This document shows, piece after piece, positions 17,259 through 26,696 of a DNA stretch of 64,000 nt; the stretch's first letter is position 1, and each line of letters starts with the position of its first letter. This DNA is from Variovorax sp. OV329. Lineage in GTDB: Bacteria; Pseudomonadota; Gammaproteobacteria; Burkholderiales; Burkholderiaceae_C. Location of the stretch: contig NZ_FOUG01000014.1 of NCBI RefSeq assembly GCF_900114785.1, forward strand, positions 1 to 64,000, in the 5' to 3' direction. The notes under the pieces are model-generated. The model did no database searches and had not been told where the DNA came from. It saw only the letters and a program-made list of their open reading frames with translations. The translations under genes and the position numbers were made by a program.

Positions 17259-18553
17259 TTCCCACGCTTCTCTTCGTCGCCTTCCTGGCGATGATGCTCC
17301 TGGGCGTGCCGATCGGGGCCGCCCTGGGCCTGGCGGGCGCGGCCTGCATCGCCCTGGCCAATGCCGATGCGCAATGGTTCGGCCTGCTGGCCGTGCCGCA
17401 GAACTTCTACGCCGGCCTGGGCAAGTACCCGCTGCTGGCCATTCCGATGTTCGTGCTGGTGGGCTCCATCTTCGACCGCTCCGGCGTGGCCTTGCGGCTG
17501 GTGAACTTCGCCATCGCCATCGTGGGCCGCGGTCCGGGCATGCTGCCGATGGTGGCCATCCTGGTGGCGATGTTCCTGGGCGGCATCTCCGGCTCGGGCC
17601 CGGCCAACGCCGCCGCCGTGGGCGCGGTGATGATCGCGGCCATGTCGCGCGCCGGCTACCCGCCCGCGTTCTCGGCCAGCGTGGTGGGCGCCGCCGCCGC
17701 CACCGACATCCTGATCCCGCCCTCGGTGGCCTTCATCGTGTACTCGGTGCTGGTGCCTGGCGCCTCGGTGCCGGCGCTGTTCGCCGCCGGCATGATCCCG
17801 GGCATCCTGGCCGGCCTGGCGCTGATCATTCCGGCAGTGTGGATGGCGCGCTCCAACAACATGGGTGCGCTGGAAGCCACCCTGCCCCGCCCGCCTTTCT
17901 GGAAGAGCTTCCGCGAAGCCACCTGGGGCCTGGCGGCGCCGGTGCTCATCCTCGGCGGCATGCGCGCCGGCTGGTTCACGCCCACCGAGGCGGCGGTGGT
18001 CGCGGTGTTCTACGGTCTGTTCGTCGGCATGGTGATCTACCGCACGATCAACGTGCGCGACCTGTTCGTCATCCTGCGCGAGTCGGGCGAGCTGTCCGCG
18101 GTGATCCTGCTGGTGGTGTCGCTGGCGGGCATCTTCGCGTACTCGCTTTCCACGCTGGGCGTGATCGATCCGGTGGCCAAGGCGATCGTCAACTCCGGCC
18201 TGGGCGAATACGGCGTGCTGTCGCTCCTAATCGTGCTGCTCATCACCGTGGGCATGTTCCTGGACGGGGTGTCGATCTTCCTCATCTTCGTGCCGCTCTT
18301 GTGGCCCATCGTGCAGCACTACAACTGGGACCCGGTGTGGTTCGGCGTGATCCTCACGCTGAAGGTGGCGCTGGGCCAGTTCACGCCGCCGCTGGCGGTG
18401 AACCTGATGGTGTCCTGCCGCATCGCCAACGTGCGCATGGAAGAGACCGTTCGCTGGGTGGGCTGGATGCTCTTCGCCATGTTCCTGGTGATGGTGGGCG
18501 TGATCGTCTGGCCGCAGCTGGCGCTGTGGCTGCCCCACAAGCTCGGCTACTAG
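17255..18553 (+). CDS. TRAP transporter large permease (DctM)
   Basis: A 432-residue membrane protein with 12 or so hydrophobic helices. The start at 17255 overlaps dctQ by 4 bp. Family marks include 'PLLAIPMFVLVGSIF' near the N-terminus, 'GISGSGPANAAAVGAVMI' and 'WFTPTEAAVVAVFYGL'. It is the ion-coupled translocation subunit of a DctQMP system, taking up an organic acid or similar anion delivered by the periplasmic protein encoded next. Confidence 0.95.
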   Translation: MIPTLLFVAFLAMMLLGVPIGAALGLAGAACIALANADAQWFGLLAVPQNFYAGLGKYPLLAIPMFVLVGSIFDRSGVALRLVNFAIAIVGRGPGMLPMVAILVAMFLGGISGSGPANAAAVGAVMIAAMSRAGYPPAFSASVVGAAAATDILIPPSVAFIVYSVLVPGASVPALFAAGMIPGILAGLALIIPAVWMARSNNMGALEATLPRPPFWKSFREATWGLAAPVLILGGMRAGWFTPTEAAVVAVFYGLFVGMVIYRTINVRDLFVILRESGELSAVILLVVSLAGIFAYSLSTLGVIDPVAKAIVNSGLGEYGVLSLLIVLLITVGMFLDGVSIFLIFVPLLWPIVQHYNWDPVWFGVILTLKVALGQFTPPLAVNLMVSCRIANVRMEETVRWVGWMLFAMFLVMVGVIVWPQLALWLPHKLGY

Positions 18554-18587
18554 TTTTTTTCGATTTTTCCAACAAGGAGACTTTCCA

Positions 18588-19625
18588 ATGAAGTTCCGTC
18601 GCACCCTGCTGGGCCTGGCCGCCGTGGCCACCGCCCTGGCCACCTTCTCGGCCGGCGCGCTGGCGCAAGGCAGCTACAAGCCCGAGTACAAGATGTCGCT
18701 GGTGCTGGGCCCGCCGACGCCCTGGGGCCAGGCCGGCAAGATCTGGGCGGACCTGGTGAAGGAACGCACGCAGGGGCGCATCAACATCAAGCTGTACCCC
18801 GGCGTGTCGCTGATCCAGGGCGACCAGACGCGCGAGTTCAGCGCGCTGCGCCAGGGCGTGATCGACATGGCGGTGGGCTCCACCATCAACTGGTCGCCGC
18901 AGGTCAAGCAGCTCAACCTGTTCTCCATGCCCTTCCTGATGCCCGACTACGCGGCCATCGATGCGCTCACGCAGGGCGAGGTTGGCAAGGACATGTTCAA
19001 GATCGTCGAGAAGGCCGGCGTGGTGCCGCTGGCGTGGGGCGAGAACGGCTTCCGCGAGGTGACCAACTCCAAGAAGCCGATCAAGTCGCCGGAAGACTTG
19101 AAGGGCATGAAGATCCGCGTGGTGGGCTCGCCCATCTACTCGGACATGTTCACCGCCATGGGCGCCAATCCCACGCAGATGAGCTGGGCCGACGCGCAGC
19201 CGGCGCTGGCCAGCGGCGCGGTCGATGGGCAAGAGAACCCGCTGTTCCTCTTCACCGTGCTGAAGATGCACACGGTGGGCCAGAAGTTCGTGACCACCTG
19301 GGGCTACGTGGCCGACCCGCTGATCTTCGTGGTGAACAAGGAGATCTGGGAATCGTGGACGCCGGCCGACCGCGAGATCGTGCGCCAGGCCGCCATCGAC
19401 GCGGGCAAGCAGGAAATCGCAATCGCCCGCAAGGGCCTCGTGGAGCCGGGTCAGCCGGTGCTCAAGGACATCGAAGGCATGGGCGTGACGGTGACGCGCC
19501 TCACGCCGGACGAGCGCGCCGCCTTCGTGAAGGCCACGCGCCCGGTGTACGACAAGTGGAAGAACACCGTGGGTGCGGACCTGGTGACGAAGGCCGAGAA
19601 GGCGGTGGCGGCACGGGGCAAGTGA
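18588..19625 (+). CDS. TRAP transporter periplasmic binding protein (DctP)
   Basis: A 345-residue exported protein: signal peptide about 1-26 ending ALAQ, then the DctP fold with 'LKGMKIRVVGSPIY' (the arginine that usually binds the ligand carboxylate) and 'ALASGAVDGQENP'. An AAGGAG site precedes the ATG. It closes the dctQMP operon, 34 bp after dctM, and is followed by a strong terminator. Ligand specificity cannot be read; most relatives bind carboxylates. Confidence 0.95.
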   Translation: MKFRRTLLGLAAVATALATFSAGALAQGSYKPEYKMSLVLGPPTPWGQAGKIWADLVKERTQGRINIKLYPGVSLIQGDQTREFSALRQGVIDMAVGSTINWSPQVKQLNLFSMPFLMPDYAAIDALTQGEVGKDMFKIVEKAGVVPLAWGENGFREVTNSKKPIKSPEDLKGMKIRVVGSPIYSDMFTAMGANPTQMSWADAQPALASGAVDGQENPLFLFTVLKMHTVGQKFVTTWGYVADPLIFVVNKEIWESWTPADREIVRQAAIDAGKQEIAIARKGLVEPGQPVLKDIEGMGVTVTRLTPDERAAFVKATRPVYDKWKNTVGADLVTKAEKAVAARGK

Positions 19626-19663
19626 TGCGGATGCAAGGCCGTGCGCCTTGCACCCTGAGAAAG

Positions 19664-19687
19664 AAAGGGGCCCGCGGGCCCCTTTTT
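19664..19687 (+). terminator. Intrinsic terminator of the dctQMP operon
   Basis: Ten-base arms 19664-19673 and 19676-19685 (GC core with A/T flanks) followed by a T5 run ending at 19687, 39 bp after the dctP stop codon. Confidence 0.85.
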
Positions 19688-19700
19688 CCTTGCGCCGGAA

Positions 19701-20177
19701 TCAGCCCCGGACGGCCGCCTCGATGGCCGCCACGTCGATCTTCTTCATCAGCATCATGGCGGCGAAGGCCCGCTTGGCCACCTCTCCGCCCTTAGCCATG
19801 GCGTCGGTCAGCACGCGCGGGATGATCTGCCAGCTGATGCCCCACTTGTCCTTGCACCAGCCGCACTGGCTCTCCTGCCCGCCGTTGCCGACGATGGCGT
19901 TCCAGTAGCGGTCGGTCTCTTCCTGGCTGTCGGTGGCGATCTGGAAGGAGAAGGCCTCGCTGTGCTTGAAGTGCGGCCCGCCGTTCAGGCCGATGCAGGG
20001 GATGCCCGCGACGGTGAACTCGACGGTCAGCACGTCGCCCTGCTTGCCGTCGGGGTAGTCCAGCGGCGAGCGCTGCACGGCGCCCATGCTGCTTTGCGGG
20101 AAGGTCTTGACGTAGAAGTTGGCGGCCTCTTCGGCGTCGCGCAAATACCAGAGACAGATCGTGTTCTTTGCGGTCAT
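19701..20177 (-). CDS. VOC family (PhnB-like) protein
   Basis: A 158-residue protein of the PhnB-like branch of the vicinal-oxygen-chelate superfamily. The start at 20177 gives the usual N-terminus 'NTICLWYLRDAEEAANFYVKTFP'; a GGAG lies about 12 bases upstream. Family blocks include 'DVLTVEFTVAGIPCIGLNGGP', 'SEAFSFQI' and 'CGWCKDKWGISWQIIP', read in parts. Many such proteins are annotated as 3-demethylubiquinone methyltransferase-like without evidence; the function is unknown. It converges with the TRAP terminator. Confidence 0.85.
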   Translation of the reverse strand: MTAKNTICLWYLRDAEEAANFYVKTFPQSSMGAVQRSPLDYPDGKQGDVLTVEFTVAGIPCIGLNGGPHFKHSEAFSFQIATDSQEETDRYWNAIVGNGGQESQCGWCKDKWGISWQIIPRVLTDAMAKGGEVAKRAFAAMMLMKKIDVAAIEAAVRG

Positions 20178-20399
20178 GGGCAAAACTCCAGGAGCAATCG
20201 TCGGTGATGAAGAGGCGACGGTGCTGTCCCGTGAAGCCGATGCCGGTGCGGGCCGCCGCGAAGATGCTGACACGTCGCGGCGCCCGTAGTTGAGCACCTC
20301 GTCCAGTCGCGAGGGGGCAGTATGGCGCAGGGTCGGCGGCCCCTCAAGCGCCGCCCGGCAGAGGGCGCCGCCGTGGTCGCCGGCCCCGCGCCGAGTCCG

Positions 20400-21746
20400 T
20401 CAGACCACGCCCTGCGCCAGCATCGCGTCGGCCACCTTGACGAAGCCCGCCACGTTCGCGCCCTGCACGTAGCTCACGCGCCCGCCCGCGGTCTCGCCGT
20501 GGTGCAGGCAGGCGGCGTGGATGCTCTTCATGATCTGCTGGAGCCGCGCATCGACTTCCTCGCGCGGCCAGGACAGGCGCAGCGCGTTCTGGCTCATCTC
20601 CAGGCCCGAGGTGGCCACGCCGCCGGCGTTGCTGGCCTTGCCCGGCGCATACAGCACGTCGTGCGCTTCCAGCACCTGGATGGCTTCCAGCGTGCTGGGC
20701 ATGTTGGCGCCCTCGGCCACGCACAGCACGCCGTTCTTGACCAGCGCGCGGGCATCGTCGCCGTCCAGCTCGTTCTGGGTGGCGCTGGGCAGCGCGACCT
20801 GCACCGGCAGCAGCTTCCAGGGGCGTGCACCCTCGACATAGCGCGCGCCGGCCTGGGCCGCGTAGTCGCTCACGCGGCCGTGCTGGTCGTTGCGGATGTG
20901 CATGAGCAGCTGCAGCTTCTCCGGCGTGAAGCCGGCCTCGTCCACCGCGCAGCCGCCGGAGTCGGACACGGTGACCACCTTGGCGCCCAGGGCCATGGCC
21001 TTCTCGATGGTGTATTGCGCCACGTTGCCCGCACCGGAGACGGCCACGCGCAGGCCGTCGAAGGACAGGCCCTTGCGCTCGAGCATCTGCTGCGCGAAGT
21101 AGACATTGCCGTAGCCGGTGGCCTCGGGCCGGATCAGCGAGCCGCCGAAGGACAGGCCCTTGCCGGTGAACACGCAGTCGGCGCGGTTCGTGAGCTTCTT
21201 GACCATGCCGGCCAGGAAGCCGACCTCGCGCGCACCCACGCCGATGTCACCGGCCGGCACGTCGGTGTCGGCGCCCACGTGGCGGAACAGCTCGGTGGCG
21301 AAGGCCTGGCAGAAGCGCATCACCTCGGCATGGCTGCGGCCCTTGGGATCGAAGTCGGAACCACCCTTGCCGCCGCCCATGGGCAGCGTGGTCAGCGCGT
21401 TCTTGAAGGTCTGCTCGAAGGCCAGGAACTTCAGGATCGACAGGTTGACCGACGGGTGGAAGCGCAGGCCGCCCTTGTAGGGCCCGATGGCCAGGCTGTG
21501 CTGGATGCGGTAGCCGCGGTTGACCTGCACCTCGCCCTGGTCGTCCATCCACGAGACGCGGAACATGACGGTGCGCTCGGGCTCCACCAGGCGCTCCAGC
21601 AGGCTGTAGCCCTGGTACTTGGGATGGCGCTGGATGAAGGGCCACAGGCTGTGGATCACCTCGGTGACGGCCTGCAGGTACTCCCCCTGGCCGGGGTTGC
21701 GCTGGGCGATGTGGGCAAGGAAGGCGTCGGCGCTGCTGTACTTCAT
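20400..21746 (-). CDS. gdhA: NADP-specific glutamate dehydrogenase
   Basis: A 448-residue enzyme that aminates 2-oxoglutarate with ammonia and NADPH. The start at 21746 (MKYSSADAF) is chosen over a longer frame to 21812. Hallmarks: 'GYRIQHSLAIGPYKGGLRFHPSVN', the catalytic region 'PMGGGKGGSDFDPKGRS' and the nucleotide-binding 'VSGAGNVAQY', each seen in full but quoted in part. Length matches the E. coli hexameric enzyme (447). It stands alone, about 220 bp from the VOC gene, in an interval in which I see no feature. Confidence 0.95.
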   Translation of the reverse strand: MKYSSADAFLAHIAQRNPGQGEYLQAVTEVIHSLWPFIQRHPKYQGYSLLERLVEPERTVMFRVSWMDDQGEVQVNRGYRIQHSLAIGPYKGGLRFHPSVNLSILKFLAFEQTFKNALTTLPMGGGKGGSDFDPKGRSHAEVMRFCQAFATELFRHVGADTDVPAGDIGVGAREVGFLAGMVKKLTNRADCVFTGKGLSFGGSLIRPEATGYGNVYFAQQMLERKGLSFDGLRVAVSGAGNVAQYTIEKAMALGAKVVTVSDSGGCAVDEAGFTPEKLQLLMHIRNDQHGRVSDYAAQAGARYVEGARPWKLLPVQVALPSATQNELDGDDARALVKNGVLCVAEGANMPSTLEAIQVLEAHDVLYAPGKASNAGGVATSGLEMSQNALRLSWPREEVDARLQQIMKSIHAACLHHGETAGGRVSYVQGANVAGFVKVADAMLAQGVV

Positions 21747-21854
21747 GGGCTGGCTGGATGGGTTTGCACGAAAAACGTGCATTCTCACCCAAGCATGAAG
21801 CACAGAAGGCACCGACTTGGCGCCTTCTTGCTCATTCGCACCAAACTGGCGCGA

Positions 21855-23315
21855 TCAGGATTGGCCGCTGCGCGCGGGGCTCGCGCCTTCCTTGCTGACG
21901 CTCGTCGCCTCGCCCCAGCCGCCGCCCAGCGCCCGCACCAGCCCCACGGTCGCCTGGTATTGCAGCGCCTTCACGAGCAGTGCCTGCCGCCGGTTCTGCA
22001 GCTCGGTACGTCGGGCATCCAGCAGGTCGAGCTGGCCGATCGCCCCATTGCGGTAGCGCACGTCCGACAGGGACGATGCACGCCGCGCTGAAGCAACAGC
22101 CTGGTCCTGCACGGCCGATTGCTCGGCCAGCAGGCGCAGCGAAGAGAGCTGGTCTTCCACTTCCCTGAAAGCGACCAGCACCTGCTGCCGGTAGGCGGCC
22201 ATCTGCTCGTCGAACTGCGCGTTGGCGCCCTGCACGCCGGCCTCGCGCCGGCCGCCGTCGAGGATGGGCAGCGACAGAAGCGCGCCCACGCCCCACGACC
22301 GCGCGGACCACTTGAGCAGGTCGCTCAGGTCGGGCGAGGCATAGCCGCCCGAGGCGGTCAGCGCGATGGTCGGGAACCACGCGGTCTGAGCCACGCCCAC
22401 GCGCTCCTGCGCGGCCAGCACGGTCTTCTGCGCAGAGAGCACGTCGGGCCGGCGCGCCAGCATGGTGGACGGCAGGCCGGCCGGGATCGCCGGCAAGGCG
22501 GTCTTCCAGTCTTCCGCCGGCAGGCTGAAGGTGGAGGCCACCTCGCCCAGCACCACGGCCAGCGCATGCTCGACCAGCGCGCGGTTGCGCTCCACTGCCA
22601 GCGCGTCGGCCTCGGTGGCGGCCAGCTCGGTGCGCACGCGCGCCACGTCCAGCTCGCCCAGGTCGCCGGCGCGGTTGCGGCGCTCGGTGATGTCCAGCGT
22701 GTTGCGGTAGGCCTGCACCGTGTCGCGCATGATCTCGCGCTCGGCGTCCAGCGCACGCACCGCCAGGTAGAGCTGCGCCACCTCGGACTGCACCGCCAGG
22801 CGCGCACTCTGCAGCAGCGCTGCACGCGAATCGGCGTCCAGTGATGCGGCCTTGCTGGCACCGGCAAGGCGGCCGAACAGGTCCACCTCGTAGGAGGCGG
22901 CCAGGCCGGCGGTGAACAGGTTCGCGGGCTTGGTGCTGCCTTGCGCGCGGTCCAAGCCAGCGCCGCGGTTGGCCGAGGCGCCCAGGCCCACCTGCGGCGA
23001 GCGGTCGGAATCGACCTCGCGCGCCAGGGCGCGGGCCTGCGCCAGCCGCGCCGCGGCCTGCTGCACGTCGGTGTTGTTGCGGGCGGCGCGCTCGATCAGC
23101 TGGTCGAGCACCGGGTCGCTGAAGGCGCTCCACCAGCGCGCGTCGGCGGGCACCGCGGCCGGCGTTCCGGCCTTGGCCTGCGGGCCCTGCGCCTGTTCCT
23201 TGAACTGCACCTGCGTGTCCAGCTTCAGCTCGACCGGCGGCGGCGTGGCGCAGCCGGCCAGCACCAGGGCGGCCACCAGCGGCAGCCAGGTCCAGGAGAT
23301 TCTCTTCTTGTTCAT
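21855..23315 (-). CDS. Outer-membrane efflux lipoprotein (NodT/OprM family)
   Basis: A 486-residue outer-membrane channel of the TolC/OprM type. The start at 23315 follows AAGGAG. The signal peptide ends in a lipobox LAGC (Cys about 21), so the protein is lipid-anchored. The two OEP repeats span about 60-260 and 270-465. It is the last gene of the llpE-adaptor-RND-OMF operon, 17 bp after the permease, and corresponds in position to opcM/oprC of Burkholderia. Confidence 0.9.
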   Translation of the reverse strand: MNKKRISWTWLPLVAALVLAGCATPPPVELKLDTQVQFKEQAQGPQAKAGTPAAVPADARWWSAFSDPVLDQLIERAARNNTDVQQAAARLAQARALAREVDSDRSPQVGLGASANRGAGLDRAQGSTKPANLFTAGLAASYEVDLFGRLAGASKAASLDADSRAALLQSARLAVQSEVAQLYLAVRALDAEREIMRDTVQAYRNTLDITERRNRAGDLGELDVARVRTELAATEADALAVERNRALVEHALAVVLGEVASTFSLPAEDWKTALPAIPAGLPSTMLARRPDVLSAQKTVLAAQERVGVAQTAWFPTIALTASGGYASPDLSDLLKWSARSWGVGALLSLPILDGGRREAGVQGANAQFDEQMAAYRQQVLVAFREVEDQLSSLRLLAEQSAVQDQAVASARRASSLSDVRYRNGAIGQLDLLDARRTELQNRRQALLVKALQYQATVGLVRALGGGWGEATSVSKEGASPARSGQS

Positions 23316-23332
23316 GCTCGTTGCTCCTTGCT

Positions 23333-26300
23333 TCATTCGTCCATGCCGCGCGGCGATGCCGGCTGCGGCTGAGGGCCATGGCCGCCACCGCTGCCGCCAT
23401 GCGACGCGGCAGACACGTCGGCCGCGGGCGCGAAGGCTTCCTCGGTGTGCACTTCCTTGCCGTGCAGCTTGAGCGGCCGGTTGCCCGCCAGGCGGCGCAG
23501 CAGCACGTAGAACACCGGCGTGAGGAACAGGCCGAAGGCCGTCACGCCGATCATTCCGGCGAACACCGCCACACCCATGGCGCTGCGCATCTCGGCGCCG
23601 GCGCCGGAAGACAGCACCAGCGGCACCACGCCCATCACGAAAGCCAGCGAGGTCATCAGGATCGGGCGCAGGCGCAGGCGGCTGGCTTCCACCGCGGCCT
23701 GGAAGGGCGTGCGGCCGGCGAACTCCAGCTCGCGGGCGAACTCCACGATCAGGATCGCGTTCTTCGCCGACAGCCCCACCAGCACCATCAACCCGATCTG
23801 GGTGAAGACGTTGCTGTCCCCGCCCGAGAGCCACACGCCGGTCATCGCGGCCATGATGCCCATGGGCACGATCATGATGATGGCCAGCGGCAGCGTCAGG
23901 CTTTCGTACTGCGCGGCCAGCACCAGGAACACGAGCAGGATGGCCAGCGGGAACACGATCACCGCCGAGTTGCCCGCCAGGATTTCCTGGTAGGTCAGGT
24001 CGGTCCATTCGTAGTCCACGCCCTTGGGCAGCGTCTCGGCCGCGATGCGCTTGATCACGTCCTGCGCCTGACCCGAGGAATAGCCCGGCGCCGGGCCGCC
24101 ATTGATGTCGGCCGTGAGGTAGCCGTTGTAGCGCATGGCACGCTCGGGGCCGAAGCTGGAATCCACCTTCATCAGCGCCGACAGCGGCACCATCTCGCCA
24201 GAGCTCGAGCGCACCTTCAACAGGCCCACGTCCTCGGCCCGTGCGCGGTAGGGCGCATCGGCCTGCACGCGCACGCTGTAGGTTCGGCCGAACTTGTTGA
24301 AGTCGTTGGCGTACAGGCTGCCCAGGTACACCTGCATGGTGTCGAAGATGTCCTGCACCGGCACGCCCAGCTGGCGCGCCTTGGTGCGGTCGATGTCGGC
24401 GTACAGCTGCGGCACGTTGACCTGCCAGCTGGTGAACATGCCCGTGAGTTCAGGCGCCTGGTAGGTCTTGGCCATGAAGGCCTGCACGGCCGCGTCCATG
24501 CCGGCATAGCCGACCGAGCCGCGGTCTTCCAGCTGCAGCTTGAAGCCGCCCGTGGTGCCCAGGCCTTCCACCGGTGGCGGCGGGAACATCACGATGAAGG
24601 CGTCCTGGATCTTGGCGAACTCGGCGTTGAGCTGCTGCGCGATGGCGCCGCCGCTTTGGTCACCACGCTTGCGCTCGTCGAAGGGCTTGAGCATGGCGAA
24701 GGCGATGCCCGAGTTGGAGCTGTTGGTGAAGCCGTTGATCGATAGGCCCGGGAAGGAGAGCGAGCCCTCGATGTTCGGGTTCTTGGCCATGACATCGCCC
24801 ATCTTGCGGATCACCTCGTCGGTGCGGTCCAGCGTGGCGCCGTCGGGCAGCTGCGCGAAGCCGATCAGGTACTGCTTGTCCTGCGCCGGCACGAAGCCGT
24901 CGGGCACCGCCTTGAACAGGCCGAAGGTCGCGCCGATCAGCGCAAGGTAGACCACCATCATCAGCGCCTTGCGCGAGAGCACGCGCTTCACGCCGCCGCT
25001 GTAGGCCTCCGAGCCGCGATGGAAGAAGCGGTTGAAGCCGCGGAACAGCCAGCCGAAGGCGCGGTCCATGCCGCGGGTGAGCGCGTCCTTGGGTTCGTCA
25101 TGGCCCTTGAGCAGCAGCGCGGCCAGGGCCGGCGACAGCGTGAGCGAGTTGATCGCCGAGATCACGGTGGAGATCGCGATGGTCACCGCGAACTGCCGGT
25201 AGAACTGGCCCGTGAGGCCGCTGATGAAGGCCAGCGGCACGAACACTGCCACCAGCGTCAGCGCGATGGCGATGATGGGCCCCGACACTTCGCGCATGGC
25301 ACGGTAGGTGGCTTCGCGCGGCGCCAGGCCCGAGGCGATGTTGCGCTCTACGTTCTCCACCACCACGATCGCGTCGTCCACCACGATGCCGATGGCCAGC
25401 ACCAGCCCGAACAGGGTCAGCGCGTTGATCGAGAAGCCCAGCAGGTGCAGCACGGCGAAGGTGCCGATCACCGACACCGGCACTGCCAGCAGCGGAATGA
25501 TGGAAGCGCGCCAGGTCTGCAGGAACAGGATCACCACCAGAACCACCAGGGCGATGGCTTCCAGCAGCGTGTGCACCACCGAGTCGATGGAGGCGCGCAC
25601 GAACTGCGTGGGGTCGTAGGCGATGCGGTACTCCAGGCCCTCGGGCATGAAGCGGGCCAGCTCGTCCATGGTCTTGCGCACGTCGGCCGAGATCTGCAGC
25701 GAGTTGGAGCCCGGCGACTGGAAGACGCCGATGCCCACCGCCTGCTGGTTGTCCAGCAGCGAGCGCAGTGCGTATTCGGAAGCGCCCAGCTCGATGCGGC
25801 CGATGTCGCGCAGCCGCGTGACGGCGCCGTCCCCGCCGGTCTTGACGATGATGTCGCCGAACTCTTCCTCGCTCTGCAGGCGGCCCTGCGCGTTGATGGA
25901 CATCTGCAGGTCCACGCCCGGCAGGCCCGGCGATGCGCCGACCACGCCGGCCGCGGCCTGGATGTTCTGGCCGCGGATGGCGGTCACCACGTCGTTGGCC
26001 GACAGGCCGCGCTGCGCCACCTTCTGCGGGTCCAGCCAGACGCGCATGGCGTACTCGCCGCCGCCCCAGGCCTGCACCTGGCCCACGCCGTTGATGCGCG
26101 CCAGCCGGTCCTTGACGTTGAGCACCGCGTAGTTGCGCAGGTAGTTCATGTCGTAGCGGCCGTTGGGCGAGACCAGGTGGACCACCATCGTGATGTTGGG
26201 CGAACTCTTCACCGTGGTGATGCCCAGGCGCCGCACTTCCTCGGGCAGCCGCGGCTCGGCCTGCGAGACGCGGTTCTGCACCATCTGCTGGGCCTTGTCG

Positions 26301-26605
26301 GGGTCAGTGCCCAGCTTGAAGGTCACCGTCAGCGTCATCACGCCGTCGGTGGTGGCCTGGCTGCCCATGTAGAGCATGCCTTCCACGCCGTTGATGGATT
26401 CCTCCAGCGGCGTGGCCACCGTCTCGGCGATGACCTTGGGGTTGGCGCCCGGGTACTGGGCACGCACCACCACCGAGGGCGGGGCCACTTCGGGGTACTC
26501 GGAAATCGGAAGGCCGCGCAGGGCGATCAGGCCCGCCAGCAGGATCAGCACCGACAGCACGCCCGCGAAGATGGGCCGGTCGATGAAGAATTTGGACAGA
26601 TTCAT
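23333..26605 (-). CDS. RND multidrug efflux permease (CeoB/BpeF/MexF-like)
   Basis: A 1090-residue inner-membrane proton/drug antiporter of the HAE1 family. The proton-relay pair Asp410-Asp411 in TM4 (IVVDDAIVVVENVER) is present, as is the N-terminal 'FFIDRPIFAGVLS'. Large periplasmic loops follow TM1 and TM7. It is about 40-50 residues longer than AcrB-type pumps at the C-terminus, which ends in a His/Gly/Ser/Pro-rich tail. Synteny with a LysR gene and llpE points to the CeoAB-OpcM/BpeEF-OprC type, known in Burkholderia for chloramphenicol, trimethoprim and fluoroquinolone export. Substrates here are inferred only. Confidence 0.93.
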   Translation of the reverse strand: MNLSKFFIDRPIFAGVLSVLILLAGLIALRGLPISEYPEVAPPSVVVRAQYPGANPKVIAETVATPLEESINGVEGMLYMGSQATTDGVMTLTVTFKLGTDPDKAQQMVQNRVSQAEPRLPEEVRRLGITTVKSSPNITMVVHLVSPNGRYDMNYLRNYAVLNVKDRLARINGVGQVQAWGGGEYAMRVWLDPQKVAQRGLSANDVVTAIRGQNIQAAAGVVGASPGLPGVDLQMSINAQGRLQSEEEFGDIIVKTGGDGAVTRLRDIGRIELGASEYALRSLLDNQQAVGIGVFQSPGSNSLQISADVRKTMDELARFMPEGLEYRIAYDPTQFVRASIDSVVHTLLEAIALVVLVVILFLQTWRASIIPLLAVPVSVIGTFAVLHLLGFSINALTLFGLVLAIGIVVDDAIVVVENVERNIASGLAPREATYRAMREVSGPIIAIALTLVAVFVPLAFISGLTGQFYRQFAVTIAISTVISAINSLTLSPALAALLLKGHDEPKDALTRGMDRAFGWLFRGFNRFFHRGSEAYSGGVKRVLSRKALMMVVYLALIGATFGLFKAVPDGFVPAQDKQYLIGFAQLPDGATLDRTDEVIRKMGDVMAKNPNIEGSLSFPGLSINGFTNSSNSGIAFAMLKPFDERKRGDQSGGAIAQQLNAEFAKIQDAFIVMFPPPPVEGLGTTGGFKLQLEDRGSVGYAGMDAAVQAFMAKTYQAPELTGMFTSWQVNVPQLYADIDRTKARQLGVPVQDIFDTMQVYLGSLYANDFNKFGRTYSVRVQADAPYRARAEDVGLLKVRSSSGEMVPLSALMKVDSSFGPERAMRYNGYLTADINGGPAPGYSSGQAQDVIKRIAAETLPKGVDYEWTDLTYQEILAGNSAVIVFPLAILLVFLVLAAQYESLTLPLAIIMIVPMGIMAAMTGVWLSGGDSNVFTQIGLMVLVGLSAKNAILIVEFARELEFAGRTPFQAAVEASRLRLRPILMTSLAFVMGVVPLVLSSGAGAEMRSAMGVAVFAGMIGVTAFGLFLTPVFYVLLRRLAGNRPLKLHGKEVHTEEAFAPAADVSAASHGGSGGGHGPQPQPASPRGMDE

Positions 26606-26696
26606 TTCTCTTCTCCTTTTTCGAGGGCGAGCGCATCCCCGGCGCCGCTCGGGCGCCTGTGCGTCGCTCTCAGGAATTCAGTCGGTCGTCAGTGGC

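Noticed and set aside
23333..23420. His/Gly-rich tail of the RND permease as a metal-binding domain
   Set aside because: The tail is short and low-complexity and lacks a defined metal motif; the pump's other features are of the drug (HAE1) type, not heavy-metal type.
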